The position numbers and the translations under genes were made by a program. Shown piece by piece: positions 10,660 to 21,639 of a stretch of DNA of 64,000 nt. The stretch spans positions 654,733,276 to 654,797,275 of the forward strand of contig NC_133666.1 of the NCBI RefSeq assembly GCF_037893015.1, read 5' to 3'. The stretch comes from Macrotis lagotis (Eukaryota; Chordata; Mammalia; Peramelemorphia; Peramelidae). Numbering within the stretch: position 1 is the stretch's first letter; each line of letters starts with the position of its first letter. A model generated the notes under the pieces. It was not told the origin of the DNA. It searched no databases and saw nothing but the letters and a program-made list of their open reading frames with translations.

Positions 10660-11900
10660 ATGCCACAGGCAATGCTCTAGCCCCTAGTTTCTGTTCTGCA
10701 TGGAAGAGGCAACCAGGAGGTTGGTCACGGGGTGGACCTTGAACGACTAGATAGGATGTGAAGAGCCAGCCCTACAAAGGAAGGCAACTTTGGATATGAT
10801 ATTGGAGGCAAAGCCCAGAGGCAAGAAAAGGGCACTGGAGGGAAGCTGAGGGACATTAGGTAAAGGACAGATACTAGAGATTCTAGAAACCAGACTTAAG
10901 AATCTAGACCTGCTCTGGGTCCCTTGTTCAACCTGTATATGGTATCATCTGGTACCTTCCCCAAGGGATGACAGTCAGCTTGGCCTGGAGTGAATAAAAC
11001 AGGAAACCCCTCCCCCTCCCCAGACCTAGAAGTGGTGGCTGGTCGGGTGAGGGGGAGAAGCTGTGAAATCATAGTGGAGCTGGGAAGGGGGTGTGGAGAG
11101 GGTGGGGTAGCGGGTAGGAGGACAGCGATGACAACATTTCTCAGAATTTACAGATATGAGCTGGCCGGGGGAGGGAGTGACGTTGGTCTCCGAGGCCTGG
11201 GGCCCGTGTGGGTCCACAGGGGTGGCCCCACTGTTCTAATTAAGCAAGCTCCCTCTTTGGACTTTCTAATCTGCTTCCCACCCTTATTGAGCCCCAGGAG
11301 TTATCTCTGGACCCTGCCCCCCCTTCTTCCTAACCCTGACTCAACTCTACCCGAGGACCCAAGTCCAGGTCACAGCACCTCAGTGCTGTGACCGACTCTG
11401 GGGCACTGAATGGGAGAGGATCCCTTGGGGACAAAAATAGACGAAGTCTCATCTGTCCAGAGGAGGAGGGAAAGGAAGGAGGTGAAGAAGGTCACAAAAC
11501 CCTGGCCTCCGAAGACATTCCCTAGGGCTGTGATCTTGTGGGTGTCCAAGGGGCAGCCCCCAAGGGCACCCCCACATACATGCAGAGCAGCAAGCACCCC
11601 TGTGAACACAGAGATAAATTTGAACACTGATACTAAAAGCTAGTCTGAAAATACCTGCCCAAACATGTGTACCTAGAAACACCCCCAGGGCTATTTTTGA
11701 GCCTGCATGGGGACCAGTGGTGTGATAGTAAGTGTCTAACAACTGGCTCTCCCAGAGTTCCAGGCACACTATGTAGTATTATCCTTTCCTCCATTTACTT
11801 AAATCTGAACAATCAACAAAACAATAAATCCAGTCCTTCTCTTTTAGCCTTTGCTTATTTCCCAGCAGGAGCCGTCCCCAGTACACCTGTGACATGGATC
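10660..11900. other. repeat-poor GC-richer unique stretch
   Basis: About 1.2 kb without a recognised transposon, in a repeat-dense neighbourhood. It holds TTCTCAGAA (STAT/BCL6-like, near 11139), TGACGTTGG, CTAATTAAG, and an 11-base hairpin at 11368-11393. The open frames (10990-11391 and others) lack family similarity I can see and lack good splice context. It could be a regulatory region between NFILZ and ACTL9. Confidence 0.35.
11368..11393. promoter_or_regulatory. perfect 11-bp inverted repeat with 4-base loop
   Basis: GGTCACAGCAC, loop CTCA, then GTGCTGTGACC. The ends read AGGTCA and TGACC, nuclear-receptor half-site cores in inverted order. The symmetry is directly visible; a binding role is inferred. 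Confidence 0.4.
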
Positions 11901-12019
11901 ATGTTTGCAAACATGTACAAGGCATGAATGCAAATACAAACACACACATATACATACACAGATAACTGGACAAAACCAAGCAGATAATTTAGAATTGGTG
12001 AAGGAAGAAAGAAATCAAA

Positions 12020-12110
12020 CTTCAATCCTTTCTTTTACTGAAGAAGAAACAGAGGCTTCGAGACAGAAGGGGTCTTGTAAGTGGCAGATAAGAGACTCTG
12101 ACCAGAACCA
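12020..12110 (-). mobile_element. small MIR fragment
   Basis: TTTACTGAAGAAGAAACAGA followed by GGTCTTGTAAGTGG, the antisense MIR tail/core order. Confidence 0.45.
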
Positions 12111-12179
12111 TAAGATCCAAATATGGAGCTATGAACACCAATAATACATATTCACACCTACATTTGCATACATGCAATG

Positions 12180-12188
12180 GGGGGGGGG
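12180..12188. repeat. G run
   Basis: Nine to ten G in a row; no further structure seen. Confidence 0.7.
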
Positions 12189-12214
12189 TGCGGGAACAGG
12201 TGTATATTAAATCC

Positions 12215-12335
12215 TGCTTTACAAATACTTATCATTCCATCTTCACAATAACCCTGAGAGGAAGGTGCTATTATTCCCATTTTACAGGTGAGGAAACTGA
12301 GGCAGACAACAGTCACAGAGCTAGGAATTAACTGA
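12215..12335 (-). mobile_element. MIR-type SINE
   Basis: CATTTTACAGGTGAGGAAAC then GTCACAGAGCTAGGAATTAA: antisense MIR order. Confidence 0.8.
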
Positions 12336-12669
12336 GACTGAAGTCCAGTGATATGTTCTCTGGGCTACCTAGCAGTATCTAGTGATACCAACCCCACTTT
12401 CCCAGTTGGGTCCCAAGAATGTCTAGATTTCTGGTCTAAGAAATCCTCATCTCCACTCTTCTCTTCTGCCTCAGATAGGAAGGACCCTAGTCCCAACTTT
12501 GGGGAGCCTGAAATCTCAACTTTCTTGACCTTTGGGTACAGACATTGAAATCCCCTTTTAAAATATGCAAAGAAAGAGGCAACTACCTAAAAGAACTAGA
12601 TTCTGATTGATTGAAGACAAGACCTCAAGTCCCTTCCCCCTCTTTTCCTTTTCTGTAAACTGTGATATG

Positions 12670-12745
12670 GGGATAGTAGAGAGCTGGCCTCTGAATTAGG
12701 AAAGTCTGGTTTCCAGTCTGCCTTCTGATATAAAGTGACTGTGGG
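12670..12745 (+). mobile_element. SINE head fragment
   Basis: AGAGAGCTGGCCTCTGAATT and CTGGTTTCCAGTCTGCC resemble the head half of a CORE-SINE. Confidence 0.45.
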
Positions 12746-13050
12746 ACTGAAGGCAAGAAAAATTGGACTTCTCAATGCCCTAGGAAGCTCTCTAGGATTA
12801 TATACTGCAGATGTATTCTTGAGGGAGCAGCAATGGAGGCAGATTACTCACCAGGAATCTCATGCACCAATAATATCACTATTAGATATCACTAATGACA
12901 TCTAATAACTGTGGATCACTCTTTATTTCAAGGAGGGCTTTACAATTCTCTAAGCCTGGGCACACCTAGAACTTTTCTATTTTCTCCCTAGTGTTTATAT
13001 ATTATTGAATCTAGGTCTTGTTTCCTGGACTATAATTCCAAAGCTAGTAA

Positions 13051-13336
13051 CTCTCCCTTCCTCTCTCCCTCCCTCTCTGTCTCCTCCCTTCTCCCTTCAC
13101 CTTTCAGTCTCTCTCTCTCTTTCCCCATCTGCCCCAACTCTTTTTCTGGGTATCTATCTTCCTCTGTCCTCCTCTTTGCCTCTTTCTCTCCCATCTTCCC
13201 TCATCTCTCTTTCTCCCCTTCCCCATCTCCTCTTCTCTCTCTCCCTCTCTCTTTCTCCTTCTCTTCTTCCTTTTCTTTTTCTTTCTTCTTTTTCTTTTTT
13301 CTCCCCTTCCTCTCTCTCTCTCTCTCTCTCTCTCTC
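13051..13336. repeat. 285-bp pyrimidine tract ending in (CT)n
   Basis: Nearly pure C/T on plus, ending in about 25 bases of perfect CT. The Leu/Ser/Pro open frame and its Arg/Glu antisense mate are artefacts. Confidence 0.9.
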
Positions 13337-13364
13337 AACTGAATTGGGCTTCACAGAGCTAATC

Positions 13365-13690
13365 ACAAAATATTTGAGTTAAAAGGAATCTCAGAGATAA
13401 TTTAGTCCAACCCATGTCCCCTCCCCACTAAAACATATCTAATACTGGGCATCCAGTGTCTGCTGGAAGACTCCCAGTGAAATGCTCATTCCATGCTGGG
13501 ACAACTTTATGAAGTTTTCCCTAACATTGAGCCTAAATTTGCAGAACAAATCTAACCCCTCTTGCACATGACATTCCTTCAGACAGGGAATGACTTCTCT
13601 ACCTCAGGTTATATATTCCCAGTTTAAGGTCACCCTCCAGATGTCTTCATCAATATCCTTCCTAAGGGAACACAATATCTTTCTCAGTCT
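13365..13690 (-). mobile_element. CR1-clade (L3-like) LINE 3' region
   Basis: Antisense read starts with a CR1 3'-end motif (GGGTTGGACTAAATTATC on minus). It continues with GAAGACTCCCAGTGAAATGC, TTCCCTAACATTGAGCCTAA and CTCTTGCACATGACATTCC, the order seen in old CR1/L3 3' UTRs. Confidence 0.65.
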
Positions 13691-13904
13691 TTCTTTTACT
13701 CCTACTCTGGGTCTAACACAAACGACCCAAACTCCCTGGAGGAGGAGAGGATACACCCTGAGATGCTAAGAGGCTAATTCTAAGGAAAGAGCCAATTGTG
13801 TGGTATAGGCCTGGAGTGTGAGATGTCTCCTAGGACTGAGAGAGAGATGTAGAGATTGAGAAGTGAGAAGGGAGGGTCCTCCAGGACAGCTCATTCTGGT
13901 TGTT

Positions 13905-14128
13905 ACTGGTCAATGAGTTTGAGTAACGTCCTACTCTTACTGACCCCTTTTGGAGTTTTCCTGGCAGAGATACTGGAGGTGATTTGCCATTTCCTTCTCC
14001 AGTCATTTTACAAATGAGGAAACTGAGGCACACAGGTTTAAGTGACTTGCCCAGGGATCACACAGCTAGTGAGGTCAAATTCAAACTCTAAGTTCAGTGT
14101 TCTATCCACTGTGCTACCTAACTGCCAC
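13905..14128 (-). mobile_element. long marsupial CORE-SINE with GGAAATGGCAAA-type tail
   Basis: Antisense: GATTTGCCATTTCCTTCTCC, ACAAATGAGGAAACTGAGGC, CACACAGCTAGTGAGG and TATCCACTGTGCTACCTAAC. Confidence 0.85.
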
Positions 14129-14249
14129 AGGTGAGCTCCTAGAGAAAATGAGATTAGAATGAGACTAGGAGGACTTTGACAAGGAAATAGTCTATTCATA
14201 GAAAGCAAGGTGTGATCAGCTGAGTAAGAGCCTGGTTGTTTATGAGAAT

Positions 14250-14395
14250 TAGAGATTTAGAGGGAGAAGGGAAATTAGAAGTCATCTCATCCTTCCCCTT
14301 CCTTTTACACATTAAGGAGAATAAAATTCAGTGAGGCAAAATGACTTACCTAAGATCACACAATTAAAGTATAAGAGCTGAGATTTAGGTAGAGG
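14250..14395 (-). mobile_element. MIR-type SINE
   Basis: GGGAAATTAGAAGTCATCTC, then ATGACTTACCTAAGATCACA. Confidence 0.65.
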
Positions 14396-14414
14396 AACAA
14401 ATAGTCAAACATAA

Positions 14415-14680
14415 AAATTTAGATTGCAGTCATGAGCACCAGGCTGAATTTGGATTTCTGTAAGTGATGGGGAAACCACTAAAGACACTGGAGCGAAAAA
14501 GAATGGAAACAGAGCTGGGTGGCAAGGTTACTGCAGTAGCCTGTAGTGGATAAATCGAAGAAGAGAGGGTTTAGAGATTTGGGGGAGGGGGGAAGAAGGA
14601 GCAATTCAGAGGCTGTCATAATGGTCCAGGGAAAAGATGATCAAAACTGAGAATGGAAGTCCTCAAAGGTCATCCCAACT
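14415..14680 (-). mobile_element. L2-like LINE fragment
   Basis: GTAAGTGATGGGGAAACCAC and GAGGCTGTCATAATGGTCCA match the antisense reverse-transcriptase C-terminal region of L2, also seen at 23.9-24.8 kb. Confidence 0.55.
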
Positions 14681-16150
14681 CTAAGATTCTGATTCTGGAG
14701 GCCTTGACAGTGAGTTCCTATGGGGAAGGAGGGAGGGAAAATGCAGAGATGATTTAGAAGGCTGAGAGTCACTCCCTAGTCCCCTTTAGTCATTAGTAGA
14801 CCCTTGAACACAGACAGATTGAATGAAATGCTACCTGGAGCAAATGAGAAGCTATGGTTCCCTCTACACTCTGCCTAGCTTTTCTCTAGCCTTCTTATGT
14901 CCTTCTATTCTCTGGGCAGAAGTATCTGGGATCTTGGTTTATGACCCCATCCTCTTGTCACTGAGCTAAGATAGGTTAGGGGGTCTGGGGAAGATTGAAC
15001 TCTGATCTCAGGTCCCTGAGTCTTCAACTCTGAGCTCTGGACTCTAGATGATCAGAATTCTAGGCTCCAAGATCTAGATTGGGCTTTGGTTCTAGATTAT
15101 ATTCTGGGCTCTGAACTCTGGGCTCTGGTCACTGAACTGGGTTGGATTTTTGCCTGAGCCTCAGGCATCCTTAGCAAGAAGAAATAACATCTGAGCAAAT
15201 GGGGCTGAGTCTGAGAAGGTTCTTGAGAACCCAGATCACACTTGCTAGACCTGGTGGCTTAGATGAATTAAAATAAGAAAGAATCTTCTTCATCTTCTCT
15301 TGCCCCAGAATTGCCTCCCCAGGCCTTCAACAGCATTCTAGTTTTGTTCCTCAGAGATGGACTAAAAAGTCTTCCTCAGAACCTTTGGGGGTCTCCCCTC
15401 ACCACATACCCTTGGAAGTGGGGTGGGGAGATGGTTCTGCTGAAAACCACAGCTCTCATTTCTAGTCTGAGTTCTGACTCAAAGGCAGAGTGTTGGTTTT
15501 TTGAGTGAGAGGAATCCCAAGGGGGAGGCAAAGAAAGGAAAGGAGGGAGAGAACTCCAGAGGATGTATCAAACAACTGGCTGACTTTAGATGGACCGACA
15601 ACCTCATTTCTACCGAGATGCTGGGCAACTTCATCATCCCTGAGCCCCCAGAGAGAGGCTACCTGTGGTTCGCTTCTCAATTATGTAAATCATCCAACAC
15701 TAATAAAGAAATCCTAGTCCCAGGTCCAGGTCATTCCTCAGATGATTCCAGATCACTATTTAACAGACCCTCTTAGGCAAAATGACTGCCAATCCACCCC
15801 ACCCTACACCCTCTATCCACACCCTCCTTCTAGTTCTAAACTCATTTTGGCTGTGAAAAAACCAGAGAAAGAAATGGATTCTGAAGAAATAACCTAATCC
15901 CAATACCCTCATTTTATAAATGAGGAAATCAGCCCACAAAGGAAAGAAAAAGAAAGTGACTAAAGTTACAAAGCTAATAATTGCCTATTTTAATTAATTC
16001 TTCTTTTTAACCAGATACAATCTCAGTTTTTTTTCACCTATTGAATAAACACAAGTGTGGTCAGCACTTTCTACATTAAAAAGGTTTTACAAAAGAAGCC
16101 TAATGTATTAAGGAAAAGCCCTAGTTGCCCAGTACAACTTATAGCTCTGA
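14681..16150. other. mostly unique, small MIR at 15890-15985
   Basis: No gene-like ORF. There is a run of CTGGGCTCTG/TCTAGATT-like short repeats at 14990-15150, and an antisense MIR piece (CATTTTATAAATGAGGAAAT) at 15890-15985. Confidence 0.45.
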
Positions 16151-16163
16151 TTGTGAGTCCTTT

Positions 16164-16327
16164 TTCTTTTAGGTTTTTTTTTAGGTTTTTGCAAGGCAAA
16201 TGGGGTTAAGTGGCTTGCCCAAGGCCACACAGCTAGGTAATTATTAAGTGTCTGAGACCGGATTTGAACCCAGATACTCCTGACTCCAGGACCGGTGCTT
16301 TATCCACTACGCCACCTAGCCATCCCA
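16164..16327 (-). mobile_element. CORE-SINE with 10-bp target duplication
   Basis: Antisense full-length SINE flanked by TGAGTCCTTT at 16154-16163 and 16328-16337. Confidence 0.9.
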
Positions 16328-16360
16328 TGAGTCCTTTATAATGACAAAAATGTTGCCATT

Positions 16361-16514
16361 GGGTTGGCTAGGTGGTGGGGTTGATAGAGCACTGACCCTG
16401 GAGACCGGAGGACCTGACTTCAAATCTGGCCTCAGACACATAATACTTACCTAGCTGTGTGACCTTAGGCTAGGTTATTTAACCCTATTGCCTTGCAAAA
16501 ATAAAAAAAAAAAA
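16361..16514 (+). mobile_element. CORE-SINE with 9-bp target duplication
   Basis: Sense SINE ending in an A-rich tail, flanked by GTTGCCATT at 16352-16360 and 16515-16523. It lies 33 bases from the opposite-strand SINE at 16164. Confidence 0.88.
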
Positions 16515-17470
16515 GTTGCCATTTCTCACACAATATTAGTGGTGCAACTGGTGAATATCGATTGAGAAACTACACATTGAGTTTACACCAGGAATACTAG
16601 ACTGATTCAAAAGTAAAGGAGACTATAAATATAGTACACCATCTTAATATAAATAATAAAAACCATATGGTTAAAGCAATAGACACTGAAAAGACTTTTG
16701 ACAAAATTCAAAACTCATTTCTATAAAAACTTCAGATATCATAGGAATAGATTCCTTAATATAGTAAATCCTATTTTTTCTAAAAACCATTTACCATTTC
16801 TAAAAACACTGTGCATAATGGAGAAAAGTTAAGATGTTTTCCCAATAACATTTGGGATACCCCTTATAATACTATTTAACAGTTCTAGAAATGCTAGCTG
16901 TAGTCATAAGATAAGAAAAAGAAATTGAGGTAATAAGCATAGGTAAAGAGGAAATAATTGCCTTTTCCAAATGACCCAGGGATGGTATAAATCTAAATAT
17001 AAAACATATTTACAGAAATAAAAACATTTAAATGAAAAAAGATTCATTGTTCATGAACAGATCAAATCAATATACTAAAAATGGCAATACTTCTTAAATT
17101 AATTTATTTATTCAATGCCTTCCAATCAAATTCTCAAAATAATAGTTTAGAAATAGAAAAATCATGAAATTCATATAGAGAAACAAAAGGTTAAGAATCT
17201 CAAGGGTAATATAAAAAAGTGGAAAGGAAACCAGTCTTATCAGTACCAGATCTCAAACCACAATAATCATTAGAATAATTTGGTACTGTTTTTTTTCAAA
17301 AAGTCAATGACAGAAACAAATTAGATAATACAGAAGCAAACAAATAGTAACATAGTATTCAATAAACCGAAAGATCCCAATTTCTATGTGAAGAACTCAC
17401 CATCTAACAAAAATTTCTGAGAAAAACCAAGCATATGTCCAGTAGAAATTCAGTTTAGATCAACACCTCA

Positions 17471-17624
17471 TGGGCAGCAAGGTGGCCCAGTGGATAGAGC
17501 ACCGGCCCTGGACCCAAGAGGACCTAAGTTCAAATCTGACCTCAGACACTTTATAATTGCCTAGCTGTGTAACCTTGGGCAAGTCACTTTACCCCATTCC
17601 CTTAAATAAATTTTAAAAAATAGA
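17471..17624 (+). mobile_element. MAR1-type CORE-SINE with 16-bp target duplication
   Basis: Tail ends CCCTTAAATAAATTTT rather than CCTTGCAAAAA, so a different subfamily. It is flanked by TTAGATCAACACCTCA at 17455-17470 and 17625-17640, inside the L1. Confidence 0.92.
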
Positions 17625-18261
17625 TTAGATCAACACCTCACACTGTACAATAAGAAAAGTTCCAAATGGATGCATGAACCATAAAAGGACACATCACAAA
17701 AAAATTTAGAGGAGCAAAGAAGAATGTACAATTCATATCAATGGAGAGAGGACTAGTTAATGACCAAACAAGTGACAGAGAGGATCACATAAAGACAAAA
17801 TGGACAATTTTGACTACATAAAATTAAATAGGTTTTACAAAACAAACCTAAGGTAATAATAAAAGGGAACAGATAATTGGCAGGGGAAAATCTTAGCAAG
17901 TTTCTCTGATAAACCCTATATCCAAGATCCATGAGGAACTTTATTCAAATTTATCAGACCAAAGCATTTTCCACAAATGATCCCAAGATTAGAACAAGCA
18001 ATTTCAAAAGGAAGAAACCCAAACTGTCAACAACCAAATGAAAAATGTTCTAAATCTTTAATAATTAAAGAAATGAAAAAGTATTTGAAGTCCTACCTCA
18101 CACCTACGATAAAGGTGATGAAAGTGGAAAAGGACAAAAATTGGAAGGATTGAGGGAATTGGGCTAGTCATTCTAGAAAACCATTTGGAACTCTTAAGCA
18201 GAAAGTTACCGAAGTGTGGATGCCTGTTGACCCACTTATACCACTAATAGACAGTATCTAG

Positions 18262-18545
18262 AAGCAGTTAGATAGCTGTAAAATAGAATTCTGGGGCTGT
18301 TGTCAGGAAGACAAAGCTTAAATTAAATTAAAAGTTTAAAAAACCCTTAGATACTCACTAGCTGTGAGTGGCAAGTCATTTAATGTCTGCTTCTCCTCAG
18401 TTTCCTCATCTGTAAAGTGGGGGGAGGTATTAGCTCCTTCCTCCCAAGGTTGTTCATATTTATAAATTACTTAGCACAATCTCTGGCTCATAGTAGATGC
18501 TATAAAAATGGAAGTTATTGTTAGTATTATCATTTCCTCATCCCC
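18262..18545 (+). mobile_element. MIR/THER-type SINE inside L1
   Basis: AGCAGTTAGATAGCTGTAAA head-like, GTGGCAAGTCATTTAATGTC core, CCTCAGTTTCCTCATCTGT and TCATAGTAGATGCTATAAA tail. Confidence 0.75.
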
Positions 18546-18659
18546 ACTCCCAAAAAAAAGTTAAAGAAAAAGTATCTTTATGCACAAAAACTTATAACAG
18601 CTTTTTTTCATGGCAAGCAAGAATTGGAACTAAGGGCTATGCAAATCAGAGTATATGAT

Positions 18660-19227
18660 AATAATAATAGCAGCAGCTAACATTTATACAGTTATCCCTT
18701 CCACACTGCAGGGCTTAGGAGCTTGCTACTACCATAATCAGGAAAATCTGCACAAATTTTTTTGGCCTTCCCTTCACACCAAAGAAAAAGCCCAAATTAT
18801 TATAGTATTAAAAGAAAAAATGTGATATTATATATATATATATATATATATATTTCATGCATTTCTGACTTTCTCATTTTTTCTGTATCATCTGCTAGCC
18901 TCTGAGTCTTGTCTGTGGCTTCTACAAAGTCCTAAAAAAATTTCCATTTAATTTCTTTTGCTGCCCCACAATCTATCGAAAACATAATGGGGAAAGTCAC
19001 GTGATGATGTAGAAGACTTAACTGTATAGACAATTATCATATCATTTGATCCTCACACCAATCTTAAGAGGTAGGAGCTCTTATTATCTCTACTTTATAG
19101 CAGAAGAAACTGAGGCAGACAGAGTTGAAGTGATTTGCCCAGGGTCACACATCTAATGAAAGTGAGATCATATTTGACTTCAGGTCCTCCTGACTACAGA
19201 CCCCGTGTTTTATCCACTATGCAGACT
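18660..19227 (-). mobile_element. MIR/THER-type SINE split by a DNA transposon
   Basis: Antisense tail CAGCTAACATTTATA before 18688 joins TAGACAATTATCATATCATT after 19024. The rest (GAAACTGAGGCAGACAGAG, CCCAGGGTCACACATCTAA) follows in order. Removing 18689-19024 plus one TA restores the MIR. Confidence 0.8.
18689..19024. mobile_element. 336-bp Tc1/mariner-type (Tigger-like) MITE
   Basis: Bounded by TA/TA target repeats (18687-18688 and 19025-19026). Ends are CAGTTATCCCTT and, reverse-complemented, CAGTTAAGTCTTC, resembling Tigger termini. No transposase coding. Contains a (TA)n run at about 18829-18852. The host MIR gives a clean empty site. Confidence 0.72.
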
Positions 19228-19270
19228 TAATTGAGTATTGTGGTGCTATAAGAAATAAAATGGACCATTT

Positions 19271-19427
19271 TAGGTTTGTTTGTTTTTTTTGCAAGGCAAG
19301 CGGGGTTAAGTGGCTTGCCCAAGGCCACACAGCTAGGTCATTATTAAGTGTCTGAGACCGGATTTGAACCCAGGTACTCCTGACTCCAAGGCTGGTGCTC
19401 TATCCACTACGCCACTTAGCCACCCCT
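19271..19427 (-). mobile_element. CORE-SINE inside L1 3' region
   Basis: Antisense full-length copy; flanks share CATTTTA(G/A), a short and imperfect target repeat. Confidence 0.88.
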
Positions 19428-19800
19428 AAAACAGATCATTTTAAAGGTGACAGGAAAGACCCCTATGAAGTGATACAGTGAAGTGAGTAGAACAAGGAGA
19501 ATAATTTATGTGATAGAGAAAAACAACTCTCAAAGATGAGAGAACACTGGTCAAGGCAACGATAAGCCACAAATCCAAAAGAAAGTAGATGAACTATGAA
19601 GATAAAACATGTTGCTTACCTCCTGTCAGAGAGGTAATGAGCTTGAAATGCAAGGAGAGAAAAAAAAAACATGCTTTTTTTAGTCACGCTTTCATGGGAA
19701 TTTATTTTGCTACTTTTTTTGCAGTGATATATTGAGGGCTTTATTGGTTTAACAAAATTTGCTCAATGGGGACATAATTAAAATACTTTTTAATAAAAAA

Positions 19801-20235
19801 AATCTTTTAAAGTTAAAAAAAAACTACACATTAACCAAAAAGCCCTATGAATTTGGCAGTGCTTTTAACCACCACTATCCTTTAATAACCACAACAGGAA
19901 ACATGTATAAAATAGTAACATGTATGTGTGTAAAGCCAACTGTATTCAGTCAGAAAACATATGTTTGCTTATGAATCTATTACACGAAATATCTCTGCCC
20001 TTCTAGCTGGGGCTGGATAATCGATCCAAGTCTCCAAGCAATAGTCGGAAGGATGATCTGGAGCAGGTAGAAAGGCAGGCAGTAATGATTTACAATATAC
20101 AGGACCTGACCAGTCTAGGACCAAGTGTTCTTTGATTTCCTTTATCATTTTGAGTGTTTATGATTCTGCGATCAAAATGATAGCATTTGGGGTGCATGTG
20201 GATTCATGGGTCCCTTTAAGTAGCAGGCCTGGGAT
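19801..20235. other. no recognisable feature
   Basis: AT-rich; 60-71 aa open frames without family signal. Confidence 0.4.
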
Positions 20236-20239
20236 TCGG

Positions 20240-20375
20240 ACCTTTAGTTTCCTCATCTGTAAAATGAAAATAATAATTGCACCTGCATTCAGGATTATTG
20301 TAAAGATCATATGAGATAACAGAATTAAAGCATGTTGCAGACCTTACACTGCTACATAAATGTAAATTTTTGTTG
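20240..20375 (+). mobile_element. MIR tail fragment
   Basis: AGTTTCCTCATCTGTAAAAT and ATCATATGAGATAACAGA. Confidence 0.75.
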
Positions 20376-20403
20376 TTTTGATTAGTATGGGATGGATAAG
20401 TCT

Positions 20404-20662
20404 AGCATTGTGACCTAGTGGTACGTTGGATAGAGCACCAGGCCTTGAGTCAGGAAGACTCATTTTCCTCAACTCAGATTTAATCTCAGATACTAACTAG
20501 CTGTGTGACCCTGGGAAAGTCACTTAACCCTGTTTGCCTCAAGTTCCTCATCTGTACAATGGGATAAAGAAGTAAATGACAAGTCACCCCAGGATCTTTG
20601 CCAAGCAAACTCCAAATATGGTTATGGAGTCGGATACTGCTGAAACAACTGAACAACAAATT
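20404..20662 (+). mobile_element. long marsupial CORE-SINE
   Basis: TGACCTAGTGGTACGTTGGA head, CTGTGTGACCCTGGGAAAGT core, tail with GGATCTTTGCCAAGCAAACT and GAAACAACTGAACAACAA. Confidence 0.88.
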
Positions 20663-21263
20663 GTAATTTCACTGAAATAGAGAGCTGGATGAGGAAAGCT
20701 CACTCTACATCGTACTAATGCAAGTAGGCACCTTCTCTACAGCTGATAGTCTTAGCAATGGCTTGGAGCACTGGGAGATTAAGTGATTTGTCCAGAGTCA
20801 GATGGACAGTTTGTGTCCAAGCCCATCTTAAACTCAGGAAGACTCCAAGGCCAACTCTCTCTCCATGGCAACAGAAGATAGGTTTCCATGACTACTTTCA
20901 AGGGCAGCAGAGATGGAGAGATCAGTATTACTGATAATAGTCAAGACAGGGAGGGGAAGAGGAAGCCCAGGAAGATGGGGGGTGGGGACAAAAGGAGAGC
21001 AGATGGACTTGTTTATGCTATTTCAGGAGGGAGCGGGGGCAGAGACTGTGGTTTGGGGTGTTCGAGGAGCAGGTCACGTCCCCACAGGAGGAAATACAAG
21101 TAATCAAGCTAACCAGACAGGTAGCTCCAGAGCCCAGAGTCTGCAGGGACCCTCAACTCCAACCCCATCCTCAGTTTCAGTCTGATTCCATTCTCAAGCC
21201 TTGGGCTAGCCCAGGAAATCCACCCAAGACCTAGGGACCAACCTTTGCTTATGGAGACCAGCT
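20663..21263. other. mostly unique, with weak antisense MIR at 20750-20860
   Basis: GATTAAGTGATTTGTCCAGA suggests an old MIR. At 20888-21190 open frames of 71-90 aa overlap in two frames and show no recognisable domain. Confidence 0.4.
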
Positions 21264-21410
21264 CTTTTTATTTTGCAAGGCAAATGAGTTAAATGACTTG
21301 CCCAAGGTCACACAGCTAGATAATTATTAAGTGTCTGAGGTCATATTTGAACTCAGGTCTTCCTGGATCCAGGGCCAGTGCTCTATCCACTGTGCCACCT
21401 AGCCGCCCCT
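21264..21410 (-). mobile_element. CORE-SINE
   Basis: Antisense copy, short T tail; flanks share TGGAGAC(C/T)(A/G)(G/T)CTCTT, an imperfect target repeat. Confidence 0.88.
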
Positions 21411-21554
21411 GTGGAGACTGTCTCTTCACCCTCATTCTGTCATCATCCAGGGGGCTACCTAGATGCCATTCAATTCCATTAGCATGTATCAGATATAGAG
21501 CTGGAAGGGATTGTTGGGGTCAATCATTCCACCCTGACCTGTGGGGAATATTGC

Positions 21555-21630
21555 AGAGGGGCTCTTGGTCAAGGACAAATTGGACTAGCTGGCCTCTGGA
21601 ATCATTTTCAGGACTAAGATTCTAGGGTCA
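21555..21630 (+). mobile_element. MIR tail fragment
   Basis: GGACTAGCTGGCCTCTGGAA followed by GACTAAGATTCTAGGGTC. Confidence 0.6.
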
Positions 21631-21639
21631 TCCAGCCCT

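Larger units (their letters stand above)
16540..19800 (+). mobile_element. decayed L1 (ORF2 3' part and 3' UTR) broken by five insertions
   Basis: Marsupial L1 words occur in sense order: AATATACTAAAAATGGCAAT, AAATTCATATAGAGAAACAA, CAGTACCAGATCTCAAACC, ATAGACAATTTTGACTACAT-like and CTTTATTCAAATTTATCAGA. It is interrupted by a SINE (17471-17624), a SINE/MIR (18262-18545), a MIR (18660-19227, itself split by a DNA transposon) and a SINE (19271-19427). Pieces resume at 18575-18650, 19232-19270 and 19430-19800. Heavily decayed. Confidence 0.75.

Noticed and set aside
10990-11391. 133-aa plus-strand frame
   Set aside because: No domain, no family match I can see, and weak context; kept only as part of a repeat-poor stretch.
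13005-13382. 125-aa Leu/Ser/Pro open frame and its antisense Arg/Glu mate
   Set aside because: Pyrimidine tract, low complexity.
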